From an uncultured Bacillota bacterium (GTDB lineage: Bacteria; Bacillota_I; Bacilli_A; RF39; UBA660), in NCBI GenBank assembly GCA_947303895.1, contig CAMYZQ010000003.1, positions 1 to 39,239 of the forward strand: a stretch of 39,239 nucleotides of DNA. The letters are read 5' to 3'. Below, piece after piece: positions 1 through 8,599 of this stretch. Both the position numbers and the translations under genes were made by a program. The notes below the pieces were generated by a model. The model saw only the letters and a list, made by a program, of their open reading frames with translations. It did no database searches and was not told the origin of the DNA. Every line of letters starts with the position of its first letter. Position 1 is the stretch's first letter.

Positions 1-201
1 ACTAAAGATGAATTAGTTGATGCCTTAAACGAAGGTATAAGAACTAAAAATGTTGATAAACTTCAAATGCTTTTAGATCAAGAAAATCTAAATCGTAAGA
101 AAAAAAGAATGAAAAGAAAAGCAGAAGATTCAGAATCTATGGATTATGAACCTGAACATAGTAATAATTCAGATGATTATGATGATTATGACGAAGAATA
201 G
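1..201 (+). CDS. C-terminal end of an unidentified protein (acidic Asp/Tyr-rich tail), truncated by window start
   Basis: Open frame from base 1 (TKDELVDALNEGIRTKNVDK...DDYDDYDEE*) ending TAG at 199-201. Confidence 0.6.
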   Translation, partial: TKDELVDALNEGIRTKNVDKLQMLLDQENLNRKKKRMKRKAEDSESMDYEPEHSNNSDDYDDYDEE

Positions 202-230
202 TTGATATTCTTAAGAATTATTGATATAAT
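202..230 (+). promoter_or_regulatory. sigma-A-like promoter for the 251 ORF
   Basis: TTGATA (202-207), 17-nt spacer, TATAAT (225-230). Confidence 0.7.
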
Positions 231-250
231 TTAGTTAATAGGAGGCTAAT

Positions 251-664
251 ATGAGTAAGAAGAAATTAGTAATAATTATTGGGGCTGCAGTAGTTGTTCT
301 AGCTGGTATTGCAGTAGCATTAGTTCTAATCTTTGGTGGAAATAACGAAAAGAAATTAACAAGTAATTTAACTACACTTGGAAAACAATTCTATGAAGAA
401 TTCTATTATCCAAGTCAAGAAAAATCACAAGAAGATGTTAAAACTTTCGTTAAGAAATTTGAAAAGACTGGTATTAAAGTTAATTTAGAAAACATTGCTA
501 AGATTAGTAAAGTTGATAAAGAACTAGTTGATTCAATGGTTAATAAGAAAACTAAAGAAAAATGTGATGCTAAAAACTCTTATGTAATTATTCGTCCAGA
601 AAAACCATATGGTAAGACTAATTACACAATTGAAGTAAATCTTGATTGCGGATTTAATAAATAA
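251..664 (+). CDS. Small membrane-anchored protein (N-terminal TM), unknown function
   Basis: ORF; GGAGG upstream; N-terminal hydrophobic segment LVIIIGAAVVVLAGIAVALVLIFGG. Confidence 0.75.
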   Translation: MSKKKLVIIIGAAVVVLAGIAVALVLIFGGNNEKKLTSNLTTLGKQFYEEFYYPSQEKSQEDVKTFVKKFEKTGIKVNLENIAKISKVDKELVDSMVNKKTKEKCDAKNSYVIIRPEKPYGKTNYTIEVNLDCGFNK

Positions 665-677
665 TTAATAAAAAAAT

Positions 678-704
678 GATAGGTAAATACCTATCGTTTT
701 TTTT
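678..704 (+). terminator. Rho-independent terminator
   Basis: GATAGGTA-AA-TACCTATC stem followed by T8. Confidence 0.85.
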
Positions 705-737
705 GTTTAGATGATATAATTTAAGAAGGTGATATAT

Positions 738-998
738 ATGAAATACGTAATGATTAGTGCTATATGGTGTCCTGCTTGTATTATTACTAATACTGCTATG
801 GATAAAGTAGTAGAAGAAAAACATATTACTGTGAAAAAACTAGATTATGATTTTGATGATATATCTAAATATAATGTAGGTAAGATATTACCTGAAATAA
901 TTGTATATAAAAATGATGAAGAAATAGGTAGAATAATAGGAGAAAAGAACTATAAAGACCTATGTATGGAGATAGATAAATATGAAAAAGATAATTAG
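738..998 (+). CDS. Small thioredoxin-like protein (CPAC motif)
   Basis: ORF with WCPAC near N-terminus; ATG 738 preceded by GAAGGTGA; overlaps next ORF. Confidence 0.7.
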   Translation: MKYVMISAIWCPACIITNTAMDKVVEEKHITVKKLDYDFDDISKYNVGKILPEIIVYKNDEEIGRIIGEKNYKDLCMEIDKYEKDN

Positions 999-2187
999 AT
1001 TATTAATTATAACTTTATTATTATTTATTCCTGCTTTTAAAGGTGTAAATGCCCTTGATATTTATTTGTTTTATGGTGATGGTTGTCCACACTGTGCTGA
1101 TGAAGAAAAACTCTTAGATTCATACTTAAAATCAAGTGATGATGTAGTAGTTCATAAGTATGAAGTATGGAATAATAAAGATAATGCTAAATTAGTTAAA
1201 GAAGTAGCAGATATAATGGAAGTTAAGTTTGTTGGAGTTCCTTATACTGTTATAGGAGATAAAGTAATATCTGGTTATATGGATGATTCTACTACTGGAG
1301 AACAAATTAAATCATATATAAATATATATAGAAATGAAGAATTTACTGATAGAGTAGGAGAATATATTAAAACTGGTAAAGTTATTAAAAAAGATGAACC
1401 TGATGAACCAAAAAAGAAAGATGAAAAAGTATCTTTTAAAGTATTTGGTAAGAAGTATACTGTTAATCCAAGAACAGTATCATTACCACTTATATCAGTA
1501 GTATTAGGTCTAGTAGATGGTTTTAATCCATGTGCTATGTGGGTATTACTATTCTTAATAACAATGTTATTTAATATGAAAGATAAAAAGAAGATGTGGA
1601 TCTTAGGATTAACATTTATTCTTACTTCTGGACTAGTTTATTTGGCATTTATGCTATCTTGGTTTAACTTAGCATCACTTGTACCTAAACTATCATTATT
1701 AAGGTTTATAGTGGCTCTAGTTGCCTTAGGAGCAGGTATATTTAATATTAATAATTATATTAAGTCTTTATCTAAAGATGATGGTTGTGAAGTAGTAGAT
1801 GATAAGAAAAGAAAAAGAATTATTAATAGAATTATTAAAATAACTTCTAATAAGAAATTTATATTTGCATTCTTTGGTATTATTTTATTGGCTGCTACAG
1901 TTAATTTAATAGAATTAATGTGTTCTATAGGTATACCTTTAATATATACTCAAATATTATCTATGAATAATTTAAGTACATTTAGGTATATGATCTATAT
2001 GCTTATATATATTGTATTCTTCTTATTAGATGATATATTAATATTTATTATATCTATGAAAACATTTAAAGTAACAGGTATATCTACTAAGTATACTAAA
2101 TACTCTCATTTAGTAGGTGGAATTATAATGCTTATTATAGGTATTTTAATGCTTTTAAAACCTGAATTATTAATGTTTAATTTTTAA
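982..2187 (+). CDS. Thioredoxin/glutaredoxin-like domain (GCPHC) fused to a multi-TM DsbD/CcdA-like membrane domain
   Basis: Signal-like N-terminus, DIYLFYGDGCPHC, VPYTVIGDKVISGY, then several TM helices. Confidence 0.65.
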   Translation: MKKIIRLLIITLLLFIPAFKGVNALDIYLFYGDGCPHCADEEKLLDSYLKSSDDVVVHKYEVWNNKDNAKLVKEVADIMEVKFVGVPYTVIGDKVISGYMDDSTTGEQIKSYINIYRNEEFTDRVGEYIKTGKVIKKDEPDEPKKKDEKVSFKVFGKKYTVNPRTVSLPLISVVLGLVDGFNPCAMWVLLFLITMLFNMKDKKKMWILGLTFILTSGLVYLAFMLSWFNLASLVPKLSLLRFIVALVALGAGIFNINNYIKSLSKDDGCEVVDDKKRKRIINRIIKITSNKKFIFAFFGIILLAATVNLIELMCSIGIPLIYTQILSMNNLSTFRYMIYMLIYIVFFLLDDILIFIISMKTFKVTGISTKYTKYSHLVGGIIMLIIGILMLLKPELLMFNF

Positions 2188-2265
2188 TTAAAAAAATCAC
2201 TAAAATACTTTACAAAATAAGGGAAAATTGTATATAATGTAGTTATAAGATAGGAGACGAAAGTT

Positions 2266-2919
2266 ATGGGTAACAGATTTGATTATAATGAAGAAGAAGT
2301 ATTAAAGATTTTAAGTGACGCAACTAAAACTGATGAAGAGAAAAAATCAGCTTTTGACTCTTATAAAGCTAACTTATTATCAGAAAGAAAAAATGAAATT
2401 TTAAATAGATTAAATGAATGCGCTAAAGAGAATCCAATGATTACTCAAGAAAAATATGTTGCTATGTTAAAGAAATATAGTAATGATAATCTTGAAATCC
2501 CATTTGATTCTATAGTAGCTGACATTGAAGCTTTTGATAAAGAAATGAAAGCTGAATATGATAAGTATTTAGAAGCAGAAAAAGCTAAAGAAGTAGCTGC
2601 TCCAGTTGAACCTGTTGTAGAACCTACTCCAGTAGCAGAAGTAACTCCAGTTTCTGAACCAGTATCTACACCAAATGTTGATGAAAAGCCAATTAATATA
2701 GAAATCAACCCTAACAATTTTGATGAAGATATTGTTCCAGATGTTACTCCATTCTCAAATACTGTTGAAGCTAACCCAATCTTTAGTGATAACCAAAAAG
2801 AAGTTGCTCCTAATGATTCTAACGATGGACAAAAAGGAAATGCAAATGCAATTATTATCAGTATTATTACTATAATAATTGGTATTGTAATTATGTATTC
2901 TATTATTAGATTAAAATAA
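2266..2919 (+). CDS. Tail-anchored protein with Pro/Val/Thr-rich linker, unknown function
   Basis: Soluble N-terminus, disordered EVTP linker, C-terminal TM ending IIRLK. Confidence 0.7.
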   Translation: MGNRFDYNEEEVLKILSDATKTDEEKKSAFDSYKANLLSERKNEILNRLNECAKENPMITQEKYVAMLKKYSNDNLEIPFDSIVADIEAFDKEMKAEYDKYLEAEKAKEVAAPVEPVVEPTPVAEVTPVSEPVSTPNVDEKPINIEINPNNFDEDIVPDVTPFSNTVEANPIFSDNQKEVAPNDSNDGQKGNANAIIISIITIIIGIVIMYSIIRLK

Positions 2920-2943
2920 AAAACATCTTAACGATGTTTTTTT
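2917..2943. terminator. Bidirectional terminator between convergent genes
   Basis: AAAAACATC-TTAAC-GATGTTTTT. Confidence 0.75.
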
Positions 2944-3502
2944 ATTTGAATTTATCAATATTAATAATTGGTATTCTACGAGGTATATTAGGGTAGTATG
3001 TTGAAAATACCCAATCAACTGTAAATACTGTTATAAGTATTATTATTATAGTTAATAATACTTTTTTATTACATTTATCTATAATCTTTTTTACTGCAGG
3101 AACTAACATATAAATAACAATTAATCCTGATAAACCAAATGCTATAGAATATGGTAAACATATTTTACCATTAATATTAAATGGTTTATCTGTATAATTC
3201 CACCAAGACATACCATAAGTATATTCCATGTATGTACTTGTTAAATATTCAGATATAGTACATATAACAAAAGACCCCATAAATATAAACCACTTTTTAT
3301 CCCTATATTCATATAAAAGAATATATATTAAAAATGCTCCTGATCCATATATAGGAAGCCAAGGACCATGTAGTTGACCACAGTTCATGAAATTACCATT
3401 TTTCATAAACTCCCATAATATTTCCCAAAACCATCCTATAAAACAGCTAATTAGAAAAAGTAGGTTATATTCCATGAATTTATTTATTCCATTTTTTTTC
3501 AT
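2942..3502 (-). CDS. Putative ABC-transporter type IV / CmpB-like membrane protein (PF06541-like)
   Basis: Motifs FIGWFWEILWE, GPWLPIYGSGAFLIY, WWNYTDKPFNINGKICLPYS; the ORF-track extension to 3658 runs into tRNA-His, so ATG 3502 is preferred. Confidence 0.7.
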   Translation of the reverse strand: MKKNGINKFMEYNLLFLISCFIGWFWEILWEFMKNGNFMNCGQLHGPWLPIYGSGAFLIYILLYEYRDKKWFIFMGSFVICTISEYLTSTYMEYTYGMSWWNYTDKPFNINGKICLPYSIAFGLSGLIVIYMLVPAVKKIIDKCNKKVLLTIIIILITVFTVDWVFSTYYPNIPRRIPIINIDKFK

Positions 3503-3580
3503 GTAATCACCTATAAAAATTATATCATAAATTACTTGTATATTTAAAAAATATGTGTTATATTTAATAAGTAATTTCAT

Positions 3581-3657
3581 GGCGGAATTGGTGAAGTGGT
3601 TAACACGGCAGATTGTGGCTCTGTTATGCAAGGGTTCGACTCCCTTATTTCGCCCCA
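3581..3657 (+). tRNA. tRNA-His (GTG), with G-1 and encoded CCA
   Basis: Acceptor GCGGAAT/ATTTCGC, G-1 opposite C73, anticodon stem GCAGA/TCTGT, loop TTGTGGC, T-arm AAGGGTTCGACTCCCTT, CCA at the end. Confidence 0.95.
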
Positions 3658-3670
3658 TTTGGAAAATAAA

Positions 3671-3698
3671 AAACGAACTATATTTAGTTCGTTTTTTT
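3671..3698. terminator. Bidirectional terminator
   Basis: ACGAACTA-tatt-TAGTTCGT flanked by A and T tracts. Confidence 0.8.
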
Positions 3699-4476
3699 AT
3701 CTTAAATCTTTTATTGCTTTAGTTACTTCGTTAGTAGCTTTGTTTTTTAATCTTTTTTGTTTTGCTTTTTGTTCCTTTGTATAAGGAATAAATCCTTGAA
3801 TGTATTCTCCATATCTTTCACTATATTCATCTGATGCTTGTAATATAGATTCTGGAGCAATTTTTCCAACCTTTATATGATCAGATCTATCCCATGAGTA
3901 ATATGATTCTAAGTCATTAGCTTCTTCTGTCATTTGCATTAAATCTTTGTATAAAAATATAAATGGTTTTACTAATCTTAGAACATCGCTTCCAAGAATT
4001 CTACCAGCAAGATAATCTTCTTTACCTTTTTTCTTTAATTCTTTATTTCTTTTACTTAGTTTAATATCTAATTCCTTTAGATATTCTTCTATACCTTCAT
4101 GATTTCTATCAGTTATTCCTTTGATGATTTCAAGCATTGTTATAAGTTTTTTTCTTAAAACTGATAAATAATCATTATAGTAATTTGTTTGAGCTGGATC
4201 ATACGTATATTGCTCTGAATCCATTCTGTCGAAATATAATTCTTTTGCTTCACTTTCATTGTTAAGAATTTTCCAAAATAGTTCTTCGTCATTTTCTATG
4301 AACAATTGATTTAAATAAGCTTTGATTCTATCCTCACTTACATAAATATGTGCATTTCTGATATCATCTTCTATTTCCTCGATAGGTTTTCCTATTTTAC
4401 CTTCAATATATAATTGTAGATAACTAGTATCGTAATACTTATATGGTGTAAAAGATGAATAATAATTTTTTCCCAT
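3697..4476 (-). CDS. Hypothetical, mainly helical protein
   Basis: 259-aa ORF with GGAGGG SD and extended -10 TGCTATAAT upstream. Confidence 0.65.
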   Translation of the reverse strand: MGKNYYSSFTPYKYYDTSYLQLYIEGKIGKPIEEIEDDIRNAHIYVSEDRIKAYLNQLFIENDEELFWKILNNESEAKELYFDRMDSEQYTYDPAQTNYYNDYLSVLRKKLITMLEIIKGITDRNHEGIEEYLKELDIKLSKRNKELKKKGKEDYLAGRILGSDVLRLVKPFIFLYKDLMQMTEEANDLESYYSWDRSDHIKVGKIAPESILQASDEYSERYGEYIQGFIPYTKEQKAKQKRLKNKATNEVTKAIKDLR

Positions 4477-4563
4477 AAAACCCTCCTGATTTACTTTTAT
4501 TATAGCATATTTTTATAATATAAGTGATAATTAATGATATAAAAAATATAATAGGTGATAAGC

Positions 4564-4614
4564 ATGAAAGACAAGAAACGAGTAGATAGATTATATCTAT
4601 TCTTTTTATTGTAA
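4564..4614 (+). CDS. Possible 16-aa peptide overlapping a terminator hairpin
   Basis: AGGTGATAAGCATG; MKDKKRVDRLYLFFLL*; hairpin TAGATA-gatta-TATCTA then TTCTTTTTATT. Confidence 0.25.
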   Translation: MKDKKRVDRLYLFFLL

Positions 4615-4621
4615 AAAACAA

Positions 4622-4649
4622 TGTAGTAAAATTGTAGTATTTTTGTAGT
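4622..4649 (+). repeat. Three TGTAGT direct repeats with 11-bp periodicity, candidate operator
   Basis: TGTAGT at 4622, 4633 and 4644, directly upstream of the -35 at 4656. Confidence 0.55.
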
Positions 4650-4655
4650 TTTCTA

Positions 4656-4684
4656 TTGACAAGTATTTTTTGTGGTGTTATTAT
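4656..4684 (+). promoter_or_regulatory. sigma-A promoter of the RHH-Nudix operon
   Basis: TTGACA (4656-4661), N17, TATTAT (4679-4684). Confidence 0.8.
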
Positions 4685-4704
4685 CTATTCAAGAGGTGAG
4701 GAAA

Positions 4705-5289
4705 ATGGCTAATAAAACTAGTGCTATTAATATTCAAGTAGATAGCGATGTTAAGCAAGATGCAACATTAGTGTTAACAGAATTAGGTTTATCAATGAGT
4801 TCTGCAATTAATTTGTTCTTAAAACAAGTAGTTAAGAAGAATGGACTTCCATTTGCAGTTACTAACGTAGTTGATACTAAAAAAATATTAGATGTAGTAT
4901 GTGCATTAATCATGAAAGATGGTAAATGTTTAATTGCTAAAAGAAACAAAGATGATCATCTAAAGGGTAGATGGGAATTTCCTGGCGGAAGAAGACAAGG
5001 TCTTGAAGATGAAAAGAAAACTCTAGAAAGAGCATTTAATGAGGTCCTTGGAATTAAAGCTAATATTAATGATTATTTAACTCATAGTATATGTGAATAT
5101 CCAGGTCATATAGTAGATCTTAAAATTTATGAATGTGATTATGTAAGTGGAGAATTTACATCTCCAATACACTCAGAATATAAATGGGTTAACATTGAAG
5201 AATTATTAGATTATGATTTAGCTGATGCTGACGTAATACTATCTAAATTTCTTATTAGAAAATATATTGAAGAAAGTAGGAATAAATAA
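4705..5289 (+). CDS. RelB/DinJ-type ribbon-helix-helix domain fused to a Nudix domain with degenerate Nudix box
   Basis: N-term MANKTSAINIQVDSDVKQDATLVLTELGLSMSSAINLFLKQVVKKNGLPFAV resembles DinJ/RelB; C-term GRWEFPGGRRQGLEDEKKTLERAFNEVLGI resembles Nudix; start at ATG 4705 with GAGGTGAGG SD. Confidence 0.85.
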   Translation: MANKTSAINIQVDSDVKQDATLVLTELGLSMSSAINLFLKQVVKKNGLPFAVTNVVDTKKILDVVCALIMKDGKCLIAKRNKDDHLKGRWEFPGGRRQGLEDEKKTLERAFNEVLGIKANINDYLTHSICEYPGHIVDLKIYECDYVSGEFTSPIHSEYKWVNIEELLDYDLADADVILSKFLIRKYIEESRNK

Positions 5290-5702
5290 TGAAAGTAGTA
5301 GAAGTAGTAGCAGCAGTTATAAAAAAAGATAATAAGATACTTGGAACTGCTAGAGGTTATGGATATTTTAAAGGTATGTGGGAGTTTCCAGGTGGAAAAC
5401 CAGAAGTTGGTGAAACAAAAGAAGAAGCTTTAGTCCGTGAAATTAAAGAAGAATTAAATGCTGATATTAAAGTAGAAGATTATATATGCACAGTAGAATA
5501 TGATTATACTAATCCTGATTTTCATTTAATAATGCATACTTATTTTTGTGAATTATTAAATGATCATATAGAGATGGTTTATCATGATGAAGAAAAGTTA
5601 GAACATGAATCAATGAAATGGCTTTCTAAAGAAGAATTAGACTCTGTTGAATGGCTTGGAGCAGATATAGAAATAGTTAATAAGTTAAAAGAATTATTGT
5701 AG
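5289..5702 (+). CDS. Nudix hydrolase (MutT-like)
   Basis: GGKPEVGETKEEALVREIKEEL Nudix box; start overlaps previous stop. Confidence 0.9.
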   Translation: MKVVEVVAAVIKKDNKILGTARGYGYFKGMWEFPGGKPEVGETKEEALVREIKEELNADIKVEDYICTVEYDYTNPDFHLIMHTYFCELLNDHIEMVYHDEEKLEHESMKWLSKEELDSVEWLGADIEIVNKLKELL

Positions 5703-5711
5703 GAGGGTTAT

Positions 5712-6032
5712 ATGGTTAACATAAAAGAATTACAAGATAAAGTATATCAAAACAAAGTAAATCATGGGTTTAATACAACAAATATAGAAATGGAATTTTG
5801 TTTAGCTTATGGAGAACTTGGTGAAGCATATATTGCATATTTAAAGAAGAAAGAAGACCTAGGAGAAGAATTAGCAGACGTTATTATATATCTTCTTGGA
5901 ATATCTAAAATGCTTAATATTGATTTAGAAAAAGAAGTAGTAAATAAAATAGAAAAGAATAGTAAGAGGGTTTATAAAGAAAATTCAAAAGGGGTTCTTG
6001 TAAAAGAAGAAGAACTAAACAGCGAGGTATAA
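5712..6032 (+). CDS. MazG-like nucleotide pyrophosphohydrolase
   Basis: ELGEAYIAYLKKKEDLGEELADVIIYLLG: ExxE...ExxD pattern. Confidence 0.75.
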   Translation: MVNIKELQDKVYQNKVNHGFNTTNIEMEFCLAYGELGEAYIAYLKKKEDLGEELADVIIYLLGISKMLNIDLEKEVVNKIEKNSKRVYKENSKGVLVKEEELNSEV

Positions 6033-6033
6033 A

Positions 6034-6774
6034 ATGAAAAACACAAAAAAATTTTTAGAATTAAAAACATTATTTGAAAATTTATCTTATGATGATTTAG
6101 AGTCACTTTATACATTACTTTCATTAACTGGTAAAATTGATGATGAATTTAGTGAAGCAATTGATTCAACATATTTTCCTATGTATAATAAACTTGCAGA
6201 ATCAGGAGAATTTGAAGGAAGAAATGAATATGATAATTTAACAAGATATCATAATTTTAGTCTTTCAAAAATAATGGATTTATTTAATCGAATGACAGAT
6301 ACACAATTAAATGAAATATGCAAACTTGTTGGTAAAGCATATGGTAAAATCCTTGAAGAATTAAAAACGAATGAGTGCTCAGGTAAAATTGAAATGCTTC
6401 CTAAATTAGATGAATTCATAAAGAGATTTAATAAAAGAAAAGAAGCTAAAGAAATACTTAAAAAGCTAAGTAGGAGTGATCAAGTGTTATTTGGGTCAGC
6501 ATTAGATTTATCAGTTGGATTTGATGTGGGTGATGAAAAAGAAGTATTAAGAAGAATTATTAGTGAATCTAAGTCTAACAAGACGGGAAAACTAAACAAT
6601 AAACAGCTATATCATATTCATAATATAACAAGTAGCGCTTTAGGGGTTTTAAATTTAGAGGTGTTTGAAGATTTAACATATCAAAGAAGTTTAATAGAAG
6701 AATTTAATGGAAGAGTAAGTAAAGAAATAGAAAATAGAAAAGCGGGTAAAGGTGCTAAAACTTTAACTCCATAA
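6034..6774 (+). CDS. Hypothetical helical protein, last gene of the Nudix operon
   Basis: ORF begins 2 bp after the upstream stop; terminator follows. Confidence 0.7.
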   Translation: MKNTKKFLELKTLFENLSYDDLESLYTLLSLTGKIDDEFSEAIDSTYFPMYNKLAESGEFEGRNEYDNLTRYHNFSLSKIMDLFNRMTDTQLNEICKLVGKAYGKILEELKTNECSGKIEMLPKLDEFIKRFNKRKEAKEILKKLSRSDQVLFGSALDLSVGFDVGDEKEVLRRIISESKSNKTGKLNNKQLYHIHNITSSALGVLNLEVFEDLTYQRSLIEEFNGRVSKEIENRKAGKGAKTLTP

Positions 6775-6782
6775 ATGTAAAA

Positions 6783-6816
6783 AAGGTGTAATCATATAAC
6801 TGATTACATCTTTTTT
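6783..6816 (+). terminator. Rho-independent terminator
   Basis: GGTGTAATCA...TGATTACATC then T6. Confidence 0.8.
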
Positions 6817-6842
6817 ATATTATAATAATATTGGTGAATTAT

Positions 6843-7523
6843 ATGAGTATATTTTTAACTGGTGTTTTTATTTTTATCCTTGGTAGTATAGTAGGATGGT
6901 TATTAGAAATAGTTTATAGAAGATTTATGTTTGGTAAACTAGTTAATCCTGGTTTTTTAGTAGGACCTTATTTACCTATATATGGATTTGGTTTATTATC
7001 TATAACTATATTACATAATATACTTATGAGATTCGATTTAAGTCCTATTGTTGCTATTCTTTTAATGGGAGTAGTAATGACATTAATAGAACTTTTAGGT
7101 GGTTTATTTTGTTTATCACAAAAAGTTAAGTTATGGGATTATAGTGATAACTGGTTAAATTATAAAGGTATTATATGTCCTTTATATTCATCTATGTGGA
7201 TATTAGCAGGAGCTATTTATTATTTCTTCTTATATGATCCACTTATGTATGCTGTTAACTGGTTTAATGATAATATATCTTTTTCATATGTAATAGGAGT
7301 ATTATCAGGATTCTTAATAATAGATTTCTTTTATTCATCTAAGTTATATATTAAGATTAGAAAATATGCTAAGAAGAATAATATTGTTGTTAGATATGAA
7401 AAACTTAAAGATCATATTAAAGATGAAACTAAAAAAGCAGAAGAAAAATACTTTTTCTTGTTTCCATTTAGACAAAGTAGAAAGTTAATAGAATATCTGG
7501 ATAGTTATAGGGATAAGAAATAA
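6843..7523 (+). CDS. Putative ABC-transporter type IV / CmpB-like membrane protein (PF06541-like), paralogue of 2942-3502
   Basis: GWLLEIVYRR, GPYLPIYGFG, KLWDYSDNWLNYKGIICPLYS. Confidence 0.7.
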   Translation: MSIFLTGVFIFILGSIVGWLLEIVYRRFMFGKLVNPGFLVGPYLPIYGFGLLSITILHNILMRFDLSPIVAILLMGVVMTLIELLGGLFCLSQKVKLWDYSDNWLNYKGIICPLYSSMWILAGAIYYFFLYDPLMYAVNWFNDNISFSYVIGVLSGFLIIDFFYSSKLYIKIRKYAKKNNIVVRYEKLKDHIKDETKKAEEKYFFLFPFRQSRKLIEYLDSYRDKK

Positions 7524-8596
7524 TGAATGTAATAGATTATATTAAAAAATATGGAGATTATTCTTTTAAAGAGAAATCATTTAATGAAGTAGATAATGTA
7601 ATATTATCTCTTTTGTCGTATATAAATTTTTCTAATATAGTATCTAATAATAATAGAAATAAAATAAGATTAGAGGATGTTGCATTAGATTTTTTAACTA
7701 TTAATAGTAATACTGTAATAGAGGATGTGCCTGCTGTTAAAGATGCTATTAAAGTATTAAAAGAAGTTAAAAGTACAAAAAGATATAGAGATATTCTTTT
7801 ATATAATTATAAGTATGTTTCGTCAGATGAAAGTCAATTTTCATGTGTTACTTTTGAGTTAAATAAAAAGGTTGTATATGTTGGCTTTGGTGGAACTGAT
7901 AAGTTAATTAGTGGCTGGATAGAAGATGCTAAAATGAGTTATGAGTATCCAGTAACGGCTCATATTAATGCAATTAAGTATTTAAATAGATATTTTATGT
8001 TTAATAGAAAGAGAATAATACTTGGTGGACATTCTAAAGGAGGTAATATTGCATTAGTAGCAGCTCTAGAATGTAGAAAGAATATTTATAAAAGAATTCT
8101 AAATGTATATAGTAATGATGGACAAGGTTTAAGAAAAGAAGATATGTTAAGTCCTAGATATCAAGATCTAGATAGTAAATATGTTCATATATGTCCTTAT
8201 AATTCTATTATAGGTATGCTTTTATATCATGATATGTATTATATAAGTGTTGATTCTGATAAACCAGTTGGTTTTTCACATAATGTTACTAGTTGGCAAA
8301 TAGATGATGATAAATTTCAAACAAGAGAAGTAAGTAAATTTAGTAGAATTCTAGATGAAGGATTTACTAAGTGGTTAGATAAATATAGTTATGAAGATAA
8401 GAAAGAGTTTGTAGAAAGTGTTGATAAACTTTTAAAAGATAACGGAATAGTTACAATAGTAGACTTTAAAAAGAATTTAAAACTAGTATTTGAAGTAGCT
8501 AAGAGTGCTAAAACTATGAATCCTAAAGTAAAAGAAATGACTATAGAACTTCTTAAAATAATAGTATCTCTTAACATTGAAAACAAATTTATGTAA
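7523..8596 (+). CDS. Mbeg1/DUF2974-like alpha/beta-hydrolase
   Basis: YVGFGGTD and GGHSKGGNIA nucleophile elbow, YSNDGQGL. Confidence 0.75.
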   Translation: MNVIDYIKKYGDYSFKEKSFNEVDNVILSLLSYINFSNIVSNNNRNKIRLEDVALDFLTINSNTVIEDVPAVKDAIKVLKEVKSTKRYRDILLYNYKYVSSDESQFSCVTFELNKKVVYVGFGGTDKLISGWIEDAKMSYEYPVTAHINAIKYLNRYFMFNRKRIILGGHSKGGNIALVAALECRKNIYKRILNVYSNDGQGLRKEDMLSPRYQDLDSKYVHICPYNSIIGMLLYHDMYYISVDSDKPVGFSHNVTSWQIDDDKFQTREVSKFSRILDEGFTKWLDKYSYEDKKEFVESVDKLLKDNGIVTIVDFKKNLKLVFEVAKSAKTMNPKVKEMTIELLKIIVSLNIENKFM

Positions 8597-8599
8597 TAA

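Noticed and set aside
3503-3658. N-terminal extension of the minus-strand 2942 ORF
   Set aside because: It is the antisense of tRNA-His and the upstream region; ATG 3502 with GGTGATTAC upstream is the sensible start.
3596-3784. 62-aa plus-strand ORF over tRNA-His
   Set aside because: Begins inside the tRNA and crosses the terminator; not coding.
4439-4621. 60-aa minus-strand ORF upstream of 4476
   Set aside because: Overlaps promoter and start regions, no SD, composition typical of AT-rich noise.
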